A stretch of 64,000 nucleotides of DNA from Prauserella salsuginis (GTDB taxonomy: Bacteria; Actinomycetota; Actinomycetes; Mycobacteriales; Pseudonocardiaceae): assembly GCF_024648885.1 (NCBI RefSeq), contig NZ_JANBBF010000016.1, positions 124,001-188,000 of the forward strand. The letters run 5' to 3'. Of the stretch, positions 52,818-62,074 are shown piece by piece. The notes beneath the pieces are model-generated. The model worked only from the letters and a program-made list of their open reading frames with translations. It did not search any database and had not been told where the DNA came from. The stretch's first letter is position 1; every line of letters begins with the position of its first letter. The position numbers and the translations under genes were made by a program.

Positions 52818-53277
52818 CGGTTCGCCTTTCCTCGGCGCCGGCCCGGCGGACGGCGGCGACGATGTTCGGGTAGGCCGAGCAGCGGCAGAGGTTTCCCGAC
52901 ATGAACTCGCGAACCTCGTCGGGGTCGTCGATACCCTGCGCAGCGGCGGCGACGGCCGACATGATCTGCCCGGGTGTGCAGAACCCGCACTGCAGGGCGT
53001 CCTGATCGGCGAACGCCTGCTGCACCGGGTGGAGGCCGTCGGAAGTGGACAGTCCTTCCACGGTGGTGACGGGGTCTCTCACGGTGGCGGCCAGGGTGAG
53101 ACAGGACAGCGCCGTCCTTCCTCCGATGTGGACGGTGCAGGCGCCGCACTGGCCGCGGTCGCAGCCCTTCTTCGGGCCGGTGATGCCGAGGTGTTCGCGT
53201 AAGGCGTCCAGGAGGGTGACGCCGGGGGCGATGTCGAGGTGTTCGGTGGTGCCGTTGATCTGGAGTGCGATGTCCAT
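52804..53277 (-). CDS. 2Fe-2S subunit of the molybdenum hydroxylase
   Basis: 157 residues. Plant-type [2Fe-2S] ligands C39, C44, C47 and C59 (KKGCDRGQCGACTVH) and a second cluster set C97, C100, C131 and C133 (LQCGFCTPGQ, NLCRCSAYPN), the standard pair in XDH-family small subunits. It lacks the Tat signal found on E. coli PaoA, so the complex should be cytosolic. First gene of the operon, just downstream of two palindromic operator candidates. Confidence 0.94.
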   Translation of the reverse strand: MDIALQINGTTEHLDIAPGVTLLDALREHLGITGPKKGCDRGQCGACTVHIGGRTALSCLTLAATVRDPVTTVEGLSTSDGLHPVQQAFADQDALQCGFCTPGQIMSAVAAAAQGIDDPDEVREFMSGNLCRCSAYPNIVAAVRRAGAEERRTDATV

Positions 53278-53331
53278 GGGATCCGTTCCGCGCAGTTCGG
53301 ATGCGCTTCGAGGGCGGAAGGGAGAAACGGA

Positions 53332-53385
53332 AGCGGATAGGTATCCGGTCGCGACGCCGACGACACTAGCGGATACCTATCCGCT
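53332..53385. promoter_or_regulatory. Two operator palindromes in the molybdenum hydroxylase/TetR gap
   Basis: AGCGGATA-GG-TATCCGGT (53332-53349) and AGCGGATA-CC-TATCCGCT (53368-53385). The arms match over 6-8 bases and the two sites start 36 bases apart. They fill the 167-base gap between divergent genes and are probably bound by the TetR protein encoded at 53445. Confidence 0.7.
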
Positions 53386-53444
53386 CGGCAACGGGTACGC
53401 TACGCGGGTCAGTGAATCGGGGGCGAGCGAGTGCGGGAGGGGCG

Positions 53445-54023
53445 ATGTCCACCGGGTCGGTGAGCGGCCGGCGCGCTGACGCCCGCCGCAATCACGAGGT
53501 GATCCTCGCTGCGGCGGCCGCATCGCTGACGAGGACCGGCGAGGTGTCGTTCAACGCGATCGCGAAGCAGGCGGGCGTGGGTGTCGGCACCGTCTACCGG
53601 CACTTCCCGACTCCCGCATCGCTGATCCTCGCGGTGTACGAACGCGAAGTGGACCACATCGTCGAAGCAGTGCCGGCGCTGCTCGCCGAGCGGGAACCCG
53701 AGGTGGCGTTCCGGACGTGGATCATGGACCACCTCGCGCACTACATGATGACCAAACGCGGGCTGGCCGAGGCGCTGCGGCGGGTCAGCGCGACTGCCGA
53801 GGAATCCGGCTCGCTTCCTGCCAGTGCGTTCGACCGGATGCGCTGCGCGCTGTCGGATCTGCTGCGTGCGAACGTCGACGCGGGCAAGGTGCGGGCGGAC
53901 ACCGAGGTCGAAACCGTCATCCGCTGCCTTTTCGGACTGTTCCACCTCGACCCGCAGGGCGACTGGAAGACCGAGGTCGCGAAGCTGACCGACGTGGTGT
54001 GGCGCGGCATCCGCGCGGACTGA
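53445..54023 (+). CDS. TetR family regulator of the molybdenum hydroxylase operon
   Basis: 192 residues from the ATG at 53445, four bases after GGGAGG. HTH: TGEVSFNAIAKQAGVGVGTVYRHFPT. The C-terminal domain is all-helical as usual for TetR ligand domains. It is divergent from the 2Fe-2S subunit gene with two near-identical palindromes between them, the standard autoregulated arrangement. Confidence 0.92.
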   Translation: MSTGSVSGRRADARRNHEVILAAAAASLTRTGEVSFNAIAKQAGVGVGTVYRHFPTPASLILAVYEREVDHIVEAVPALLAEREPEVAFRTWIMDHLAHYMMTKRGLAEALRRVSATAEESGSLPASAFDRMRCALSDLLRANVDAGKVRADTEVETVIRCLFGLFHLDPQGDWKTEVAKLTDVVWRGIRAD

Positions 54024-54105
54024 GGAGCCGCGGCGGTCGACACCCCGCCGGGCATGAAGGCGTTGCGCGGCCGGGGATCGCGCCGTGGTGCTAGCGTGCA
54101 TCGGT

Positions 54106-55251
54106 ATGTCCCACGCTGACCCGTCGTCACCACGTCGGATCTATCTCGTCGGCCCCACCGGGCTGCCCAACTTCGGTGACGAGCTGGTCGCCGCGACCTG
54201 GCTCCGATACCTGGCTCGCACCGAGCCGGACGCGGAGGTGTGGCTCGACTGTCACACGCCCGGCACGGCTCAGGTGATGCTCGCCGGACTGCACCCCAAT
54301 CTGCGTTGTACGAACACGCTGTGGCGGCTCGCGGTCGAGGCCCCGGATCCCGAACCGTGGGCGGTCGTGGCCTGGGTCCGCAAGGTCATCCACGACCCCG
54401 GGTTGGCGCCGCGTTGCCGGCCCGGGGTGGAGTTGCTCGCGACGGCGGACGTGATCCACCTGATCGGCGGCGGGTACGTCAACGCGCTGTGGCCGCAGCA
54501 CGCGGGGCTCCTCGCGGGTGCCATCGCCGGGAGCGTGCGTTCGGGCGCTCGCCTCGCCATGACCGGGCAGGGGTTCCTCCCGGCCGCACCCGACGTCGCG
54601 GAGCTGCTGTACTCGCTCGCCGCCCGGTTCGACGTCGTGGACGTGCGCGACCGCGACTCCGCCGAACTGCTCGCGGTGGCCGCGCCCGCCGGGTTCACGT
54701 GTGACGACGTGTTCCTCGACGTGCCGGAGACCGGGTTCCAGGACTACACGCGCGCGGTCATGGTGTGCGTGCAATCGGACATCGGCGAACTCGGTCCTCC
54801 CGCGCTCGCGGGCCGGGTGAAGGGGATTCTGCGCAGTTGGGACGTCGAACCGGGTGACGTGACGTTCGTCGAAGCGATTCCGCGGGTCGACCGTGCCGTG
54901 TACGACCTGCTCGCGGCCGATCTGCCCGGCGCGTCGTTCATGCCGTTCTCGGACCTGTGGCGCGACGGTGTTCCCGCGCTCGAGGGGCAGCTGTGGATCT
55001 CGACCCGATTCCACCTGCACCTGATCGCCGCGGCGGCCGGTGCGCGTGGCGTCGCGATGAGCGTGTCGCCGGACTACTACGACACGAAGCACCGCAGCCT
55101 GATCGAACTCGGCAGTGGCTGGACGATCCTCGACGCTGCGGGAACCGACGTGCCCGATGTGCCGGAGAAGGGCGGATATCCGGCCGACACGGTGGCGGAG
55201 CTGCGGGGCCGTAAGGCCGCGGTGGCCGAGCGGATCTACGCACGGTCCTGA
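54106..55251 (+). CDS. Polysaccharide pyruvyltransferase family protein
   Basis: 381 residues from the ATG at 54106; an in-frame ATG-less extension to 54085 exists. TAGCGT is eight bases before the ATG, again suggesting a leaderless transcript. RIYLVGPTGLPNFGDELVAA resembles the N-terminus of CsaB/WcaK pyruvyltransferases (G-x-NxGDE), followed by DVIHLIGGGYVNALW and a C-terminal QLWISTRFHLHLIAAAAG, matching the family's STRxHxxIfA motif. These enzymes add ketal pyruvate to surface glycans from PEP. No glycan-synthesis genes are nearby, so the acceptor is unknown. Confidence 0.82.
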   Translation: MSHADPSSPRRIYLVGPTGLPNFGDELVAATWLRYLARTEPDAEVWLDCHTPGTAQVMLAGLHPNLRCTNTLWRLAVEAPDPEPWAVVAWVRKVIHDPGLAPRCRPGVELLATADVIHLIGGGYVNALWPQHAGLLAGAIAGSVRSGARLAMTGQGFLPAAPDVAELLYSLAARFDVVDVRDRDSAELLAVAAPAGFTCDDVFLDVPETGFQDYTRAVMVCVQSDIGELGPPALAGRVKGILRSWDVEPGDVTFVEAIPRVDRAVYDLLAADLPGASFMPFSDLWRDGVPALEGQLWISTRFHLHLIAAAAGARGVAMSVSPDYYDTKHRSLIELGSGWTILDAAGTDVPDVPEKGGYPADTVAELRGRKAAVAERIYARS

Positions 55252-55670
55252 GCGCGCCGCGAGTGCGGCCGCCGCGCTGCCCGAAGATCCGCCTCGCGTG
55301 TGGTCGGAGCGCACCCAGGGTAATCCCGGAGTGCGCCGCGGCGCGTTCGGTGGCTCAGCGACGCCGTGACCGCGGGTGACGATCGCGCTGCGGTCGGCGA
55401 TGTCGACCTTGCGGCTCACGTCGGGCGGCGGCGCGTCGACGGTCGCTGTTTCCGCAGGTAGGACCGCAATTTTTGGTCTCGTGCACCCCTTGACGCGCGA
55501 TGGGGTGCGGCGCATGCTGAAAGCACGCAGTTTAGTAATGCAGAACTCGTTGCGAATGACACAACCGGCATCGGTAGCCGGTAGGCAACTGCGTGAAGGC
55601 AACGAGGCGGCGGGCATTCGCCCACTTCTCGGAATACATCGAACGGGCCGGAAAGACCGAGGGGGCCCTC
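55252..55670. other. Leader/intergenic region of the one-carbon operon
   Basis: About 420 bases. A promoter-like TTGACG (55490-55495), 17 bases, CATGCT (55513-55518) is present, leaving a leader of about 150 bases. The stretch 55526-55560 is notably less GC-rich. A small hairpin GACC...GGTC lies at 55462-55478. I see no known riboswitch consensus. Confidence 0.4.
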
Positions 55671-56894
55671 ATGACGGATGTGCTCAACACCGCCGCCCGG
55701 CCGGACATCGCGGGGGAGCCCCACGCGATCGTCGAACGGCCCGCGGTGATGCTCTACACGCGACTGCGAAAGTCGCCTTACTTCTGGAAATCCCGGGCCT
55801 GTGGCGCGGCGTGCTACAGCGTGTACAACCACACCTACCACCCGCGTCACTACGGTGACCCGGTCGGTGAGTACTGGGCGCTGCTCGACGGTGTGACGAT
55901 CTGGGACGTCGGTGTCGAACGGCAGCTCGAGATCTCGGGCCCGGACGCGTTCGACTTCACGAACATGCTCGTGCCACGGGATCTGACCAAGTGCGAGGTC
56001 GGGCAGTGCAAGTACGTGTTCATCACCGCGCCCGACGGCGGGATCGTCAACGACCCGGTCCTGCTGCGGCTCGAGGAGAACCGTTTCTGGTTGTCACTGG
56101 CCGATTCCGACGTCGGACTCTGGACGATGGGTCTGGCCCACGCGGGTGGATGGAACGTCCACATCGCGGAGGCCGACGTGGCACCGCTGCAGGTGCAGGG
56201 ACCACGGTCGAAGGAAGTGCTGCGCGACCTGTTCGGCGACGGGGTGCTGGACGTGCCCTACTACCGCATGCGTGAGTTCACCGTGGACGGAATGCGCGTC
56301 GTCGTCAGCCGCACGGGCTACTCCGGCGAGGTCGGCTACGAGCTGTACCTGCGCGACGCGTCGCGTGACGCGGAGCGGTTGTGGGACGCCGTCTGGCAGG
56401 CGGGCCAGCCCTACGGCATGCGCCCGATCGGACCGTGCCACATGCGCCGCATCGAAGCGGGCATGCTCGCCTACGGCTGCGACATCACGCTCGACACGAA
56501 TCCGCTTGAGGTCGGCTACGACTACCGGTGGATGGTCGACCTCGATCAGGAGGCCGACTTCATCGGCAAGGAGGCCCTCACGCGGGCACGGTCGGAAGGG
56601 ATCTCACGTCTCATGGTGGGCGTGGAGATCTCCGGCGAACCGCTCGGCACCTACAACGACGGGTCGATGATCGAGCCGTTCGACGTCTACGCCGGGTCGG
56701 ACACTCCGGTCGGCCGGGTCACCAGCGCGTGCCGGTCGCCACGGCTGGAACGCAACATCGGGCTGGCGATGGTGCCGATCGGGCTCAGCGAACTCGGCAC
56801 GCCCCTGCAGATCCACACACCGTCCGGCATGCGTGAGGGAACGGTCGTCGAGAAGCCGTTCATCGATCCGCGGAAGGAGACCCCGAAGCGATGA
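55671..56894 (+). CDS. GcvT/DmdA-like aminomethyltransferase family protein
   Basis: 407 residues from the ATG at 55671 (GAGGGGG upstream; an in-frame ATG-like extension to 55593 lacks a ribosome site). Tetrahydrofolate-dependent GcvT fold: WDVGVERQLEISGPDA, KCEVGQCKYVFITAPDGGIV-NDPV, FWLSLADSDVGLW, SRTGYSGEVGYELYL. The GG-x-x-ND block and the SLADSD strand are closer to DMSP demethylase DmdA than to the glycine-cleavage T protein. It probably transfers a methyl group from an S- or N-methyl compound to THF. First gene of the operon, coupled to the MTHFR gene by ATGA overlap. Confidence 0.85.
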   Translation: MTDVLNTAARPDIAGEPHAIVERPAVMLYTRLRKSPYFWKSRACGAACYSVYNHTYHPRHYGDPVGEYWALLDGVTIWDVGVERQLEISGPDAFDFTNMLVPRDLTKCEVGQCKYVFITAPDGGIVNDPVLLRLEENRFWLSLADSDVGLWTMGLAHAGGWNVHIAEADVAPLQVQGPRSKEVLRDLFGDGVLDVPYYRMREFTVDGMRVVVSRTGYSGEVGYELYLRDASRDAERLWDAVWQAGQPYGMRPIGPCHMRRIEAGMLAYGCDITLDTNPLEVGYDYRWMVDLDQEADFIGKEALTRARSEGISRLMVGVEISGEPLGTYNDGSMIEPFDVYAGSDTPVGRVTSACRSPRLERNIGLAMVPIGLSELGTPLQIHTPSGMREGTVVEKPFIDPRKETPKR

Positions 56895-57793
56895 GGCGCA
56901 GGCGGGAGTCCGGGAACGCGCCGGTGCCGACAGCGGCACCGGCGGGTGTCCTGGCGCGCCCGCGCTTCGAGGTGCTGCCACTGCGCGGGGTGCTCGAGGA
57001 GACCGGCACGCTGCCGGAGCACACGGTCGTCACCGTGACGGCCTCCCCGCGCCGCGGCACCGAGGCGACCGTCGAGCTGTGCGAGAAGCTCGCGGCGCAG
57101 CGACTCCGGCCCGTGCCGCACCTGGCCGCCCGGCAGCTGACCGGGCGCGGCGAGCTGATCGACGTGCTCGACCGGCTCGCCGGTGCCGGCGTGGACGACG
57201 TGTTCGTCGTCGGCGGCGACACGCCGGAACCGGCGGGGCCGTACCCGGACGGCGCCGCGCTGCTGCGGGAGATGGCCGATCTCGGCCGGCTGCCCGCCGA
57301 AGTCGGTGTGCCGTCGTACCCGGAGGGGCATCCTTCGATCGACGACGCGACGCTGTGGGCGTCCCTGCGGTCCAAACAGGACCTGGCGACGTACACGGTC
57401 ACCCAGTTGTGCTTCGACCTGGCCGCGATCCGGGAGTTCCTGCGGCAGGCCGGTGAGCACGGCATCACCCTGCCGGTCGTCATCGGCGTGGCGGGTGCCG
57501 TCGACGTCACGACGCTGGCGCGGGTCGGCAGCCGGATCGGGGTCGGCGACTCGCTGCGGTTCTTGACGTCTCACCGGTCCATCGTCGGACGGTTGCTCCG
57601 TCCCCGCCGCGGACGGGACGCCGTGTTGCGCGGCGTGGTCGACCTGGCCGCCCGGCCCGGCGAACCCACTCCTGCGGGGGTGCACTGCTACACGTTCAAC
57701 AAGGTGCGGGCGACCGCCCGCATGATCGCCGACCTGTCCGCCGCGACCGGCGGTACGGGTGGGCCGGCGTCCGGCCCAGGAGGGGAGGGGTGA
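56891..57793 (+). CDS. Methylenetetrahydrofolate reductase-like protein
   Basis: 300 residues, ATG overlapping the previous stop. MTHFR-type TIM barrel: FEVLPLRGVLEE, the VVTVTASPRRGTEATVE region, HLAARQLTGRGELIDVL and DDVFVVGGDTPEPAG. The ending has FNKVRATARM. In this operon it could run in the oxidative direction, turning 5-methyl-THF made by the demethylase into 5,10-methylene-THF. It is shorter and more divergent than MetF, typical of the actinobacterial catabolic variants. Cofactor should be FAD. Confidence 0.85.
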   Translation: MRRRRESGNAPVPTAAPAGVLARPRFEVLPLRGVLEETGTLPEHTVVTVTASPRRGTEATVELCEKLAAQRLRPVPHLAARQLTGRGELIDVLDRLAGAGVDDVFVVGGDTPEPAGPYPDGAALLREMADLGRLPAEVGVPSYPEGHPSIDDATLWASLRSKQDLATYTVTQLCFDLAAIREFLRQAGEHGITLPVVIGVAGAVDVTTLARVGSRIGVGDSLRFLTSHRSIVGRLLRPRRGRDAVLRGVVDLAARPGEPTPAGVHCYTFNKVRATARMIADLSAATGGTGGPASGPGGEG

Positions 57794-57796
57794 GTC

Positions 57797-59497
57797 ATGC
57801 CGTCGATGCCGTCGGACCTGGAGATTTCCCGGGCGACGTTGCGGAAGCCACTGTCGGACGTGGCCGGGGACATGGGGATAGAACCGCGGCTGTTCGAGCC
57901 GTACGGGCATGCCGCCGGCAAGATCGCGCTGGAGGCGATCGACGAGTTCGCGACCAGGCCGCGGGCGAAGTACGTCGTGGTCACGTCGATCACGCCGACC
58001 CCGCTCGGCGAGGGGAAGACGACCACCACGGTCGGCCTGGGGCAGGCGTTCGCCCACATCGGCAAACGTGGCGTGATCGCCGTCCGGCAGGCGTCGATGG
58101 GGCCGACGTTCGGCATCAAGGGCGGCGCCGCGGGCGGCGGCTACTCCCAGGTCGTGCCGATGGAGGCCGTGAACCTGCACCTGACGGGTGATCTGCACGC
58201 CGTGACGTCGGCGCACAACCTCCTCGCCGCGATGGTCGACAACCATCTGCACAAGGGCAACGCGCTCGACATCGATCCGCTGGCGGTCGCGTGGCGCCGG
58301 GTGCTCGACGTCAACGACCGCGACCTACGGCAGATCGTGACCGGCCTCGGCGGCCGCCAGGACGGGATACCGCGGCAGACGGGGTTCGACATCACGGCGG
58401 CCAGCGAGGTGATGGCGGTCCTCGCGCTGGCCTCGTCGTTGCCGGACCTGCGCGCACGGCTCGGCCGGATGGTCGTCGCCTACGACCGGCGGGGCGAGCC
58501 GGTGACCGCCGAGGACGTACGCGGCGCCGGTGCGATGTGCGTGCAGCTGCGTGATGCGCTGAAGCCGAACCTGCTGCAGACGACGGAACAGACGCCCGCC
58601 CTCGTCCACTGCGGGCCGTTCGGCAACATCGCCCACGGCAACTCGTCGGTCGTGGCCGACCTGATCGGGATTCGCTGCGGCGACTATCTCGTCACGGAGG
58701 CCGGCTTCGGCGCCGACATGGGCGCGGAACGGTTCTTCAACATCAAGTGCCGCGCCTCCGAACTCACGCCCGACGCGGCGGTGGTGGTCGCGACGGTCCG
58801 CGGACTGAAGGCACACACGGGGCGCTACCACGTCGTCGCGGGCAAGCCGTTGCCGGAGGAGATGCTCGCCGAGAACCCCGACGACGTGCGGGACGGTGCG
58901 ACGAACCTGCGCAAGCAGATCGCGAACGTGCGCGCGCACGGCGTGACGCCTGTCGTGGCCGTCAACGCGTTCCCAGGGGACTACGACAGTGAGAAGCAGG
59001 CCATTGTGGACGTCGCCGCGGAGGAAGGGGCGCGTGCCGCGATCACCACGCACGCCACCGAAGGCGGCAAGGGGGCCGCAGAACTCGCCGAGGCCGTCGC
59101 GGAGGCGTGCGCCGAGCCCGCCGGGTTCTCCTACCTGTATCCCGACGACGCCTCGCTGACCGAGAAGATCGAGACGCTCGCCCGCCGGATGTACGGCGCC
59201 GACGGTATCGAGCTCAGCACCACCGCCCGCAGGCAGCTGGACGAGTGCGAGCGGCACGGATTCGGCCACCTGCCCGTGTGCGTGGCGAAGACGCACCTGT
59301 CGCTCTCGGCCGACCCGTCGCGCAAGGGCGCACCCGTCGGCTGGACGCTGCCGGTGCGCGAGGTGCGCCTGTCCGCGGGCGCGGGTTTCGTCTACCCGAT
59401 CTGCGGGGACATGCGCACCATGCCCGGTCTGTCGTCGCAGCCGGCGGCGGAGAACATCGACATCGACGAGGCGGGCCAGGTCGTGGGGCTGTCCTGA
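57797..59497 (+). CDS. fhs: Formate-tetrahydrofolate ligase
   Basis: 566 residues; GGAGGGGAGGGG precedes the ATG. ATP-binding loop PTPLGEGKTTTTVG (67-80), then GVIAVRQASMGPTFGIKGGA, EAGFGADMGAERFFNIKCR and the KAHTGRYHVVAGK region. It interconverts 10-formyl-THF + ADP + Pi and formate + THF + ATP. In a demethylation operon it would release formate from excess C1 units with ATP gain and free THF. Length is normal for the family. Confidence 0.97.
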   Translation: MPSMPSDLEISRATLRKPLSDVAGDMGIEPRLFEPYGHAAGKIALEAIDEFATRPRAKYVVVTSITPTPLGEGKTTTTVGLGQAFAHIGKRGVIAVRQASMGPTFGIKGGAAGGGYSQVVPMEAVNLHLTGDLHAVTSAHNLLAAMVDNHLHKGNALDIDPLAVAWRRVLDVNDRDLRQIVTGLGGRQDGIPRQTGFDITAASEVMAVLALASSLPDLRARLGRMVVAYDRRGEPVTAEDVRGAGAMCVQLRDALKPNLLQTTEQTPALVHCGPFGNIAHGNSSVVADLIGIRCGDYLVTEAGFGADMGAERFFNIKCRASELTPDAAVVVATVRGLKAHTGRYHVVAGKPLPEEMLAENPDDVRDGATNLRKQIANVRAHGVTPVVAVNAFPGDYDSEKQAIVDVAAEEGARAAITTHATEGGKGAAELAEAVAEACAEPAGFSYLYPDDASLTEKIETLARRMYGADGIELSTTARRQLDECERHGFGHLPVCVAKTHLSLSADPSRKGAPVGWTLPVREVRLSAGAGFVYPICGDMRTMPGLSSQPAAENIDIDEAGQVVGLS

Positions 59498-59509
59498 GGA
59501 GTGATCGAG

Positions 59510-62026
59510 ATGACCGAGATTCCCGAACGCGCCGACGTGGTCGTTGTCGGAGCCGGCATCGTGGGCAATTCGGTGTGCCACCACCTCGCCGAACTGGGGT
59601 GGCGGAACATCGTGCTGATCGAGAAAGGGCCGCTGCCCGATCCCGGCGGGTCGACGGGGCACGCGTCGAACTTCATCTTCCCCGTCGACCACTCCCGCGA
59701 GATCACCGCGCTGACGACGGATTCCATGCGCCAGTACGAGAAACTGGGCACGCTGATCACCTGCGGCGGTGTCGAGGTGGCGCGGGAGCCGGAGCGGGTC
59801 GAGGAGCTGAAACGGCGGATGGCCTCGGCGCGCGCCTGGGGTGTGGACTCCGAGTTGATCGAACCGCGCCGTGTCGCGGAACTCGTGCCGTTCGTGGACC
59901 CGGACATTCTGCTCGCCGGGTTCTGGACCCCGTCGGTGGCCGTCGTCGACCCGTTGCGGGCCGGCGCGCTCATGCGGGAACAGGCCATCGCCGACGGCGC
60001 GCTGACCGTGTCGGCGAACACGGCGGTCACCGGCATCCGCACGGACCGAGGACGGGTGCAGGCCGTGTGCACCGATGCCGGGGACGTCGAGACACCGGTC
60101 GTGGTCGTCGCGTGCGGCGTGTGGAGCCCGCGGATCGCGCGACTGGCGGGTGCGCAGATCCCACTGACACCGGCGGTGCACCAGATGATGGACGTCGGTC
60201 CGATCCCGGAGCTCGAATCGACCGGAACGGCCATCGCCTATCCGATCGTGCGCGACATGGACGCGCTCATGTACGAACGGCAGAGCGGCGCAGACCTCGA
60301 GATCGGGTCGTACGCGCACCGGCCGATCCTGCACGAGCCCGACGAGATCCCGTCGCTGGAGGCGGCGGCCCTCTCGCCCACGCAACTGCCGTTCACCTCC
60401 GACGACTTCGACCCGCAACTGGAGCAGGCACTCGAACTGTTCGGCAGCATCCTCGACCGGCCCGACGCCGGCGTGCGGCACGCCATCAACGGCCTGCTGT
60501 CCCTCACCCCAGACGGTGCGCCCGTGCTGGGCCCGTCGCCGGAGGTGAACGGGCTGTGGTCGGCCGCGGCCGTGTGGATCAAGGAGGGGCCGGGCGTCGG
60601 CCGGATGGTGGCCGAATGGCTCACCCACGGCGACTGCGAGTTCGACATGCACGGCGCCGACATCGCCCGCTTCTACCCGCACCAGCGCACGCGTGAGCAC
60701 GTGCGTGCCCGCGCGAACGAGGGCTTCAACAAGACGTACGGCATCGTGCATCCACGCGAGCAGTGGGAATCCGCCCGTGGCAGGAAGCTCTCGCCGTTCC
60801 ACGCGCGCGAACGCGAGGCCGGCGCCGTGTTCTTCGAGGTCGGTGGCTGGGAACGGCCGCACTGGTACGAGTCCAACCGCGGCCTGCTCGACGAGTTCGG
60901 CGACCGGATCCACGAACGTCCCCACGAGTGGGACGCCCGGTGGTGGTCGCCGATCGTGGAGGCCGAGCACCTGGCCCTGCGGCAGCGGGCCGCCATGATC
61001 GACCTGACGGCCTTCGCCCAGTTCGACGTACGCGGGCCAGGGGCACTCGACTACCTGCAGCGCATGACCATGGCCCAACTCGACCGGCCCGTCGGCAGGC
61101 TCTGCTACACGCCGGTGCTGACACCGGGCGGCGGGTTCCGCAGTGACCTCACGGTCGTGCGTCTCGGCGAGCACCACTTCCGCGTCATCACCGGCGGTGC
61201 GGACGGCGCACGCGATCGGTACTGGTTCGAGAGCCACCTTCCCGCCGACGGCTCGGCGTCACTGGTGGACGTGACCTCGGCCGTGTGCACCCTCGGCCTG
61301 TGGGGGCCGAAGGCGAGGGACGTCCTCGCCGCGGCGACCGAGGACGACGTGTCCGGCGAGGCACTGCCGTTCGGCACGGCACGGTGGATCGCCGTCGACG
61401 GGATTCCCGTGCTCGCCCTTCGGGTGTCCTATGTGGGCGATCTCGGCTGGGAGCTGCACGCGCCGTTCGAACACGGCCAGGCGCTGTGGGACGCGATCGC
61501 CGAGGCGGGCAGCCCGCACGGCATCGTGCCGGCGGGCATCGGCGTCTACGGCACGACGGGACGGCTCGAGAAGGGCTACCGGCTCATGGGTGCCGAGCTC
61601 GACGGCGAGTACGACCCGGTCGAGGCCGGACTCGCGCTGCCGAAGGTCAAGGCGGCCGACTTCATCGGCAAGGACGCCTACCTGGCCGCACGCGAGGGCA
61701 CCCCCGCGGCGACCCTGTGCACCCTCACGGTCGACGATCACACCAGCGCGGACGGCATCGCGCGGTACCCGCAGGGCGGCGAGCCGATCGTGACGCAGGG
61801 CGGGGAACGCATCGTGGACCGCAAGGGCCGGGGTTCGTTCGTCACGAGCGCCGGGCCCGCACCGTCGCTGGACGGCTATCTGCTCATGGCCTACCTGCCG
61901 CCCGAGTTCGCCGTCGAAGGAACGTCGCTGCAGGTCGAGTACATGGCCGAGCGGTACCCGGTCACGGTGGCACGGGTGGGCAGGACGCCGCTGTTCGACC
62001 CGGAGGACACGCGCATGAAGGCGTGA
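59510..62026 (+). CDS. Dimethylglycine/sarcosine dehydrogenase-like flavoprotein with GcvT domain
   Basis: 838 residues from the ATG at 59510, eight bases after GAGGAG (a GTG at 59501 sits within that site). N-terminal DAO-type FAD domain with VVVGAGIVGNSVCHHL (12-27) and H51 in GGSTGHASN, the position of the covalent FAD-histidine in dimethylglycine oxidase. A FAO_M segment follows, then a GcvT module from about 420 (FAQFDVRGPGALDYL, YTPVLTPGGGFRSDLTV) and the GcvT C-domain. These enzymes oxidise N-methyl groups and transfer the carbon to THF as methylene-THF. ETF genes downstream argue for a dehydrogenase rather than an oxidase. Confidence 0.9.
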   Translation: MTEIPERADVVVVGAGIVGNSVCHHLAELGWRNIVLIEKGPLPDPGGSTGHASNFIFPVDHSREITALTTDSMRQYEKLGTLITCGGVEVAREPERVEELKRRMASARAWGVDSELIEPRRVAELVPFVDPDILLAGFWTPSVAVVDPLRAGALMREQAIADGALTVSANTAVTGIRTDRGRVQAVCTDAGDVETPVVVVACGVWSPRIARLAGAQIPLTPAVHQMMDVGPIPELESTGTAIAYPIVRDMDALMYERQSGADLEIGSYAHRPILHEPDEIPSLEAAALSPTQLPFTSDDFDPQLEQALELFGSILDRPDAGVRHAINGLLSLTPDGAPVLGPSPEVNGLWSAAAVWIKEGPGVGRMVAEWLTHGDCEFDMHGADIARFYPHQRTREHVRARANEGFNKTYGIVHPREQWESARGRKLSPFHAREREAGAVFFEVGGWERPHWYESNRGLLDEFGDRIHERPHEWDARWWSPIVEAEHLALRQRAAMIDLTAFAQFDVRGPGALDYLQRMTMAQLDRPVGRLCYTPVLTPGGGFRSDLTVVRLGEHHFRVITGGADGARDRYWFESHLPADGSASLVDVTSAVCTLGLWGPKARDVLAAATEDDVSGEALPFGTARWIAVDGIPVLALRVSYVGDLGWELHAPFEHGQALWDAIAEAGSPHGIVPAGIGVYGTTGRLEKGYRLMGAELDGEYDPVEAGLALPKVKAADFIGKDAYLAAREGTPAATLCTLTVDDHTSADGIARYPQGGEPIVTQGGERIVDRKGRGSFVTSAGPAPSLDGYLLMAYLPPEFAVEGTSLQVEYMAERYPVTVARVGRTPLFDPEDTRMKA

Positions 62027-62074
62027 ACCGGCCCGAGACACCGAAGCCGAACCCGCCGGAAGGAGGCGGACGTC

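Noticed and set aside
58325-61237. 970-codon open frame antisense to fhs and the dimethylglycine dehydrogenase gene
   Set aside because: Same artefact of high GC3; both forward genes have complete family motifs.
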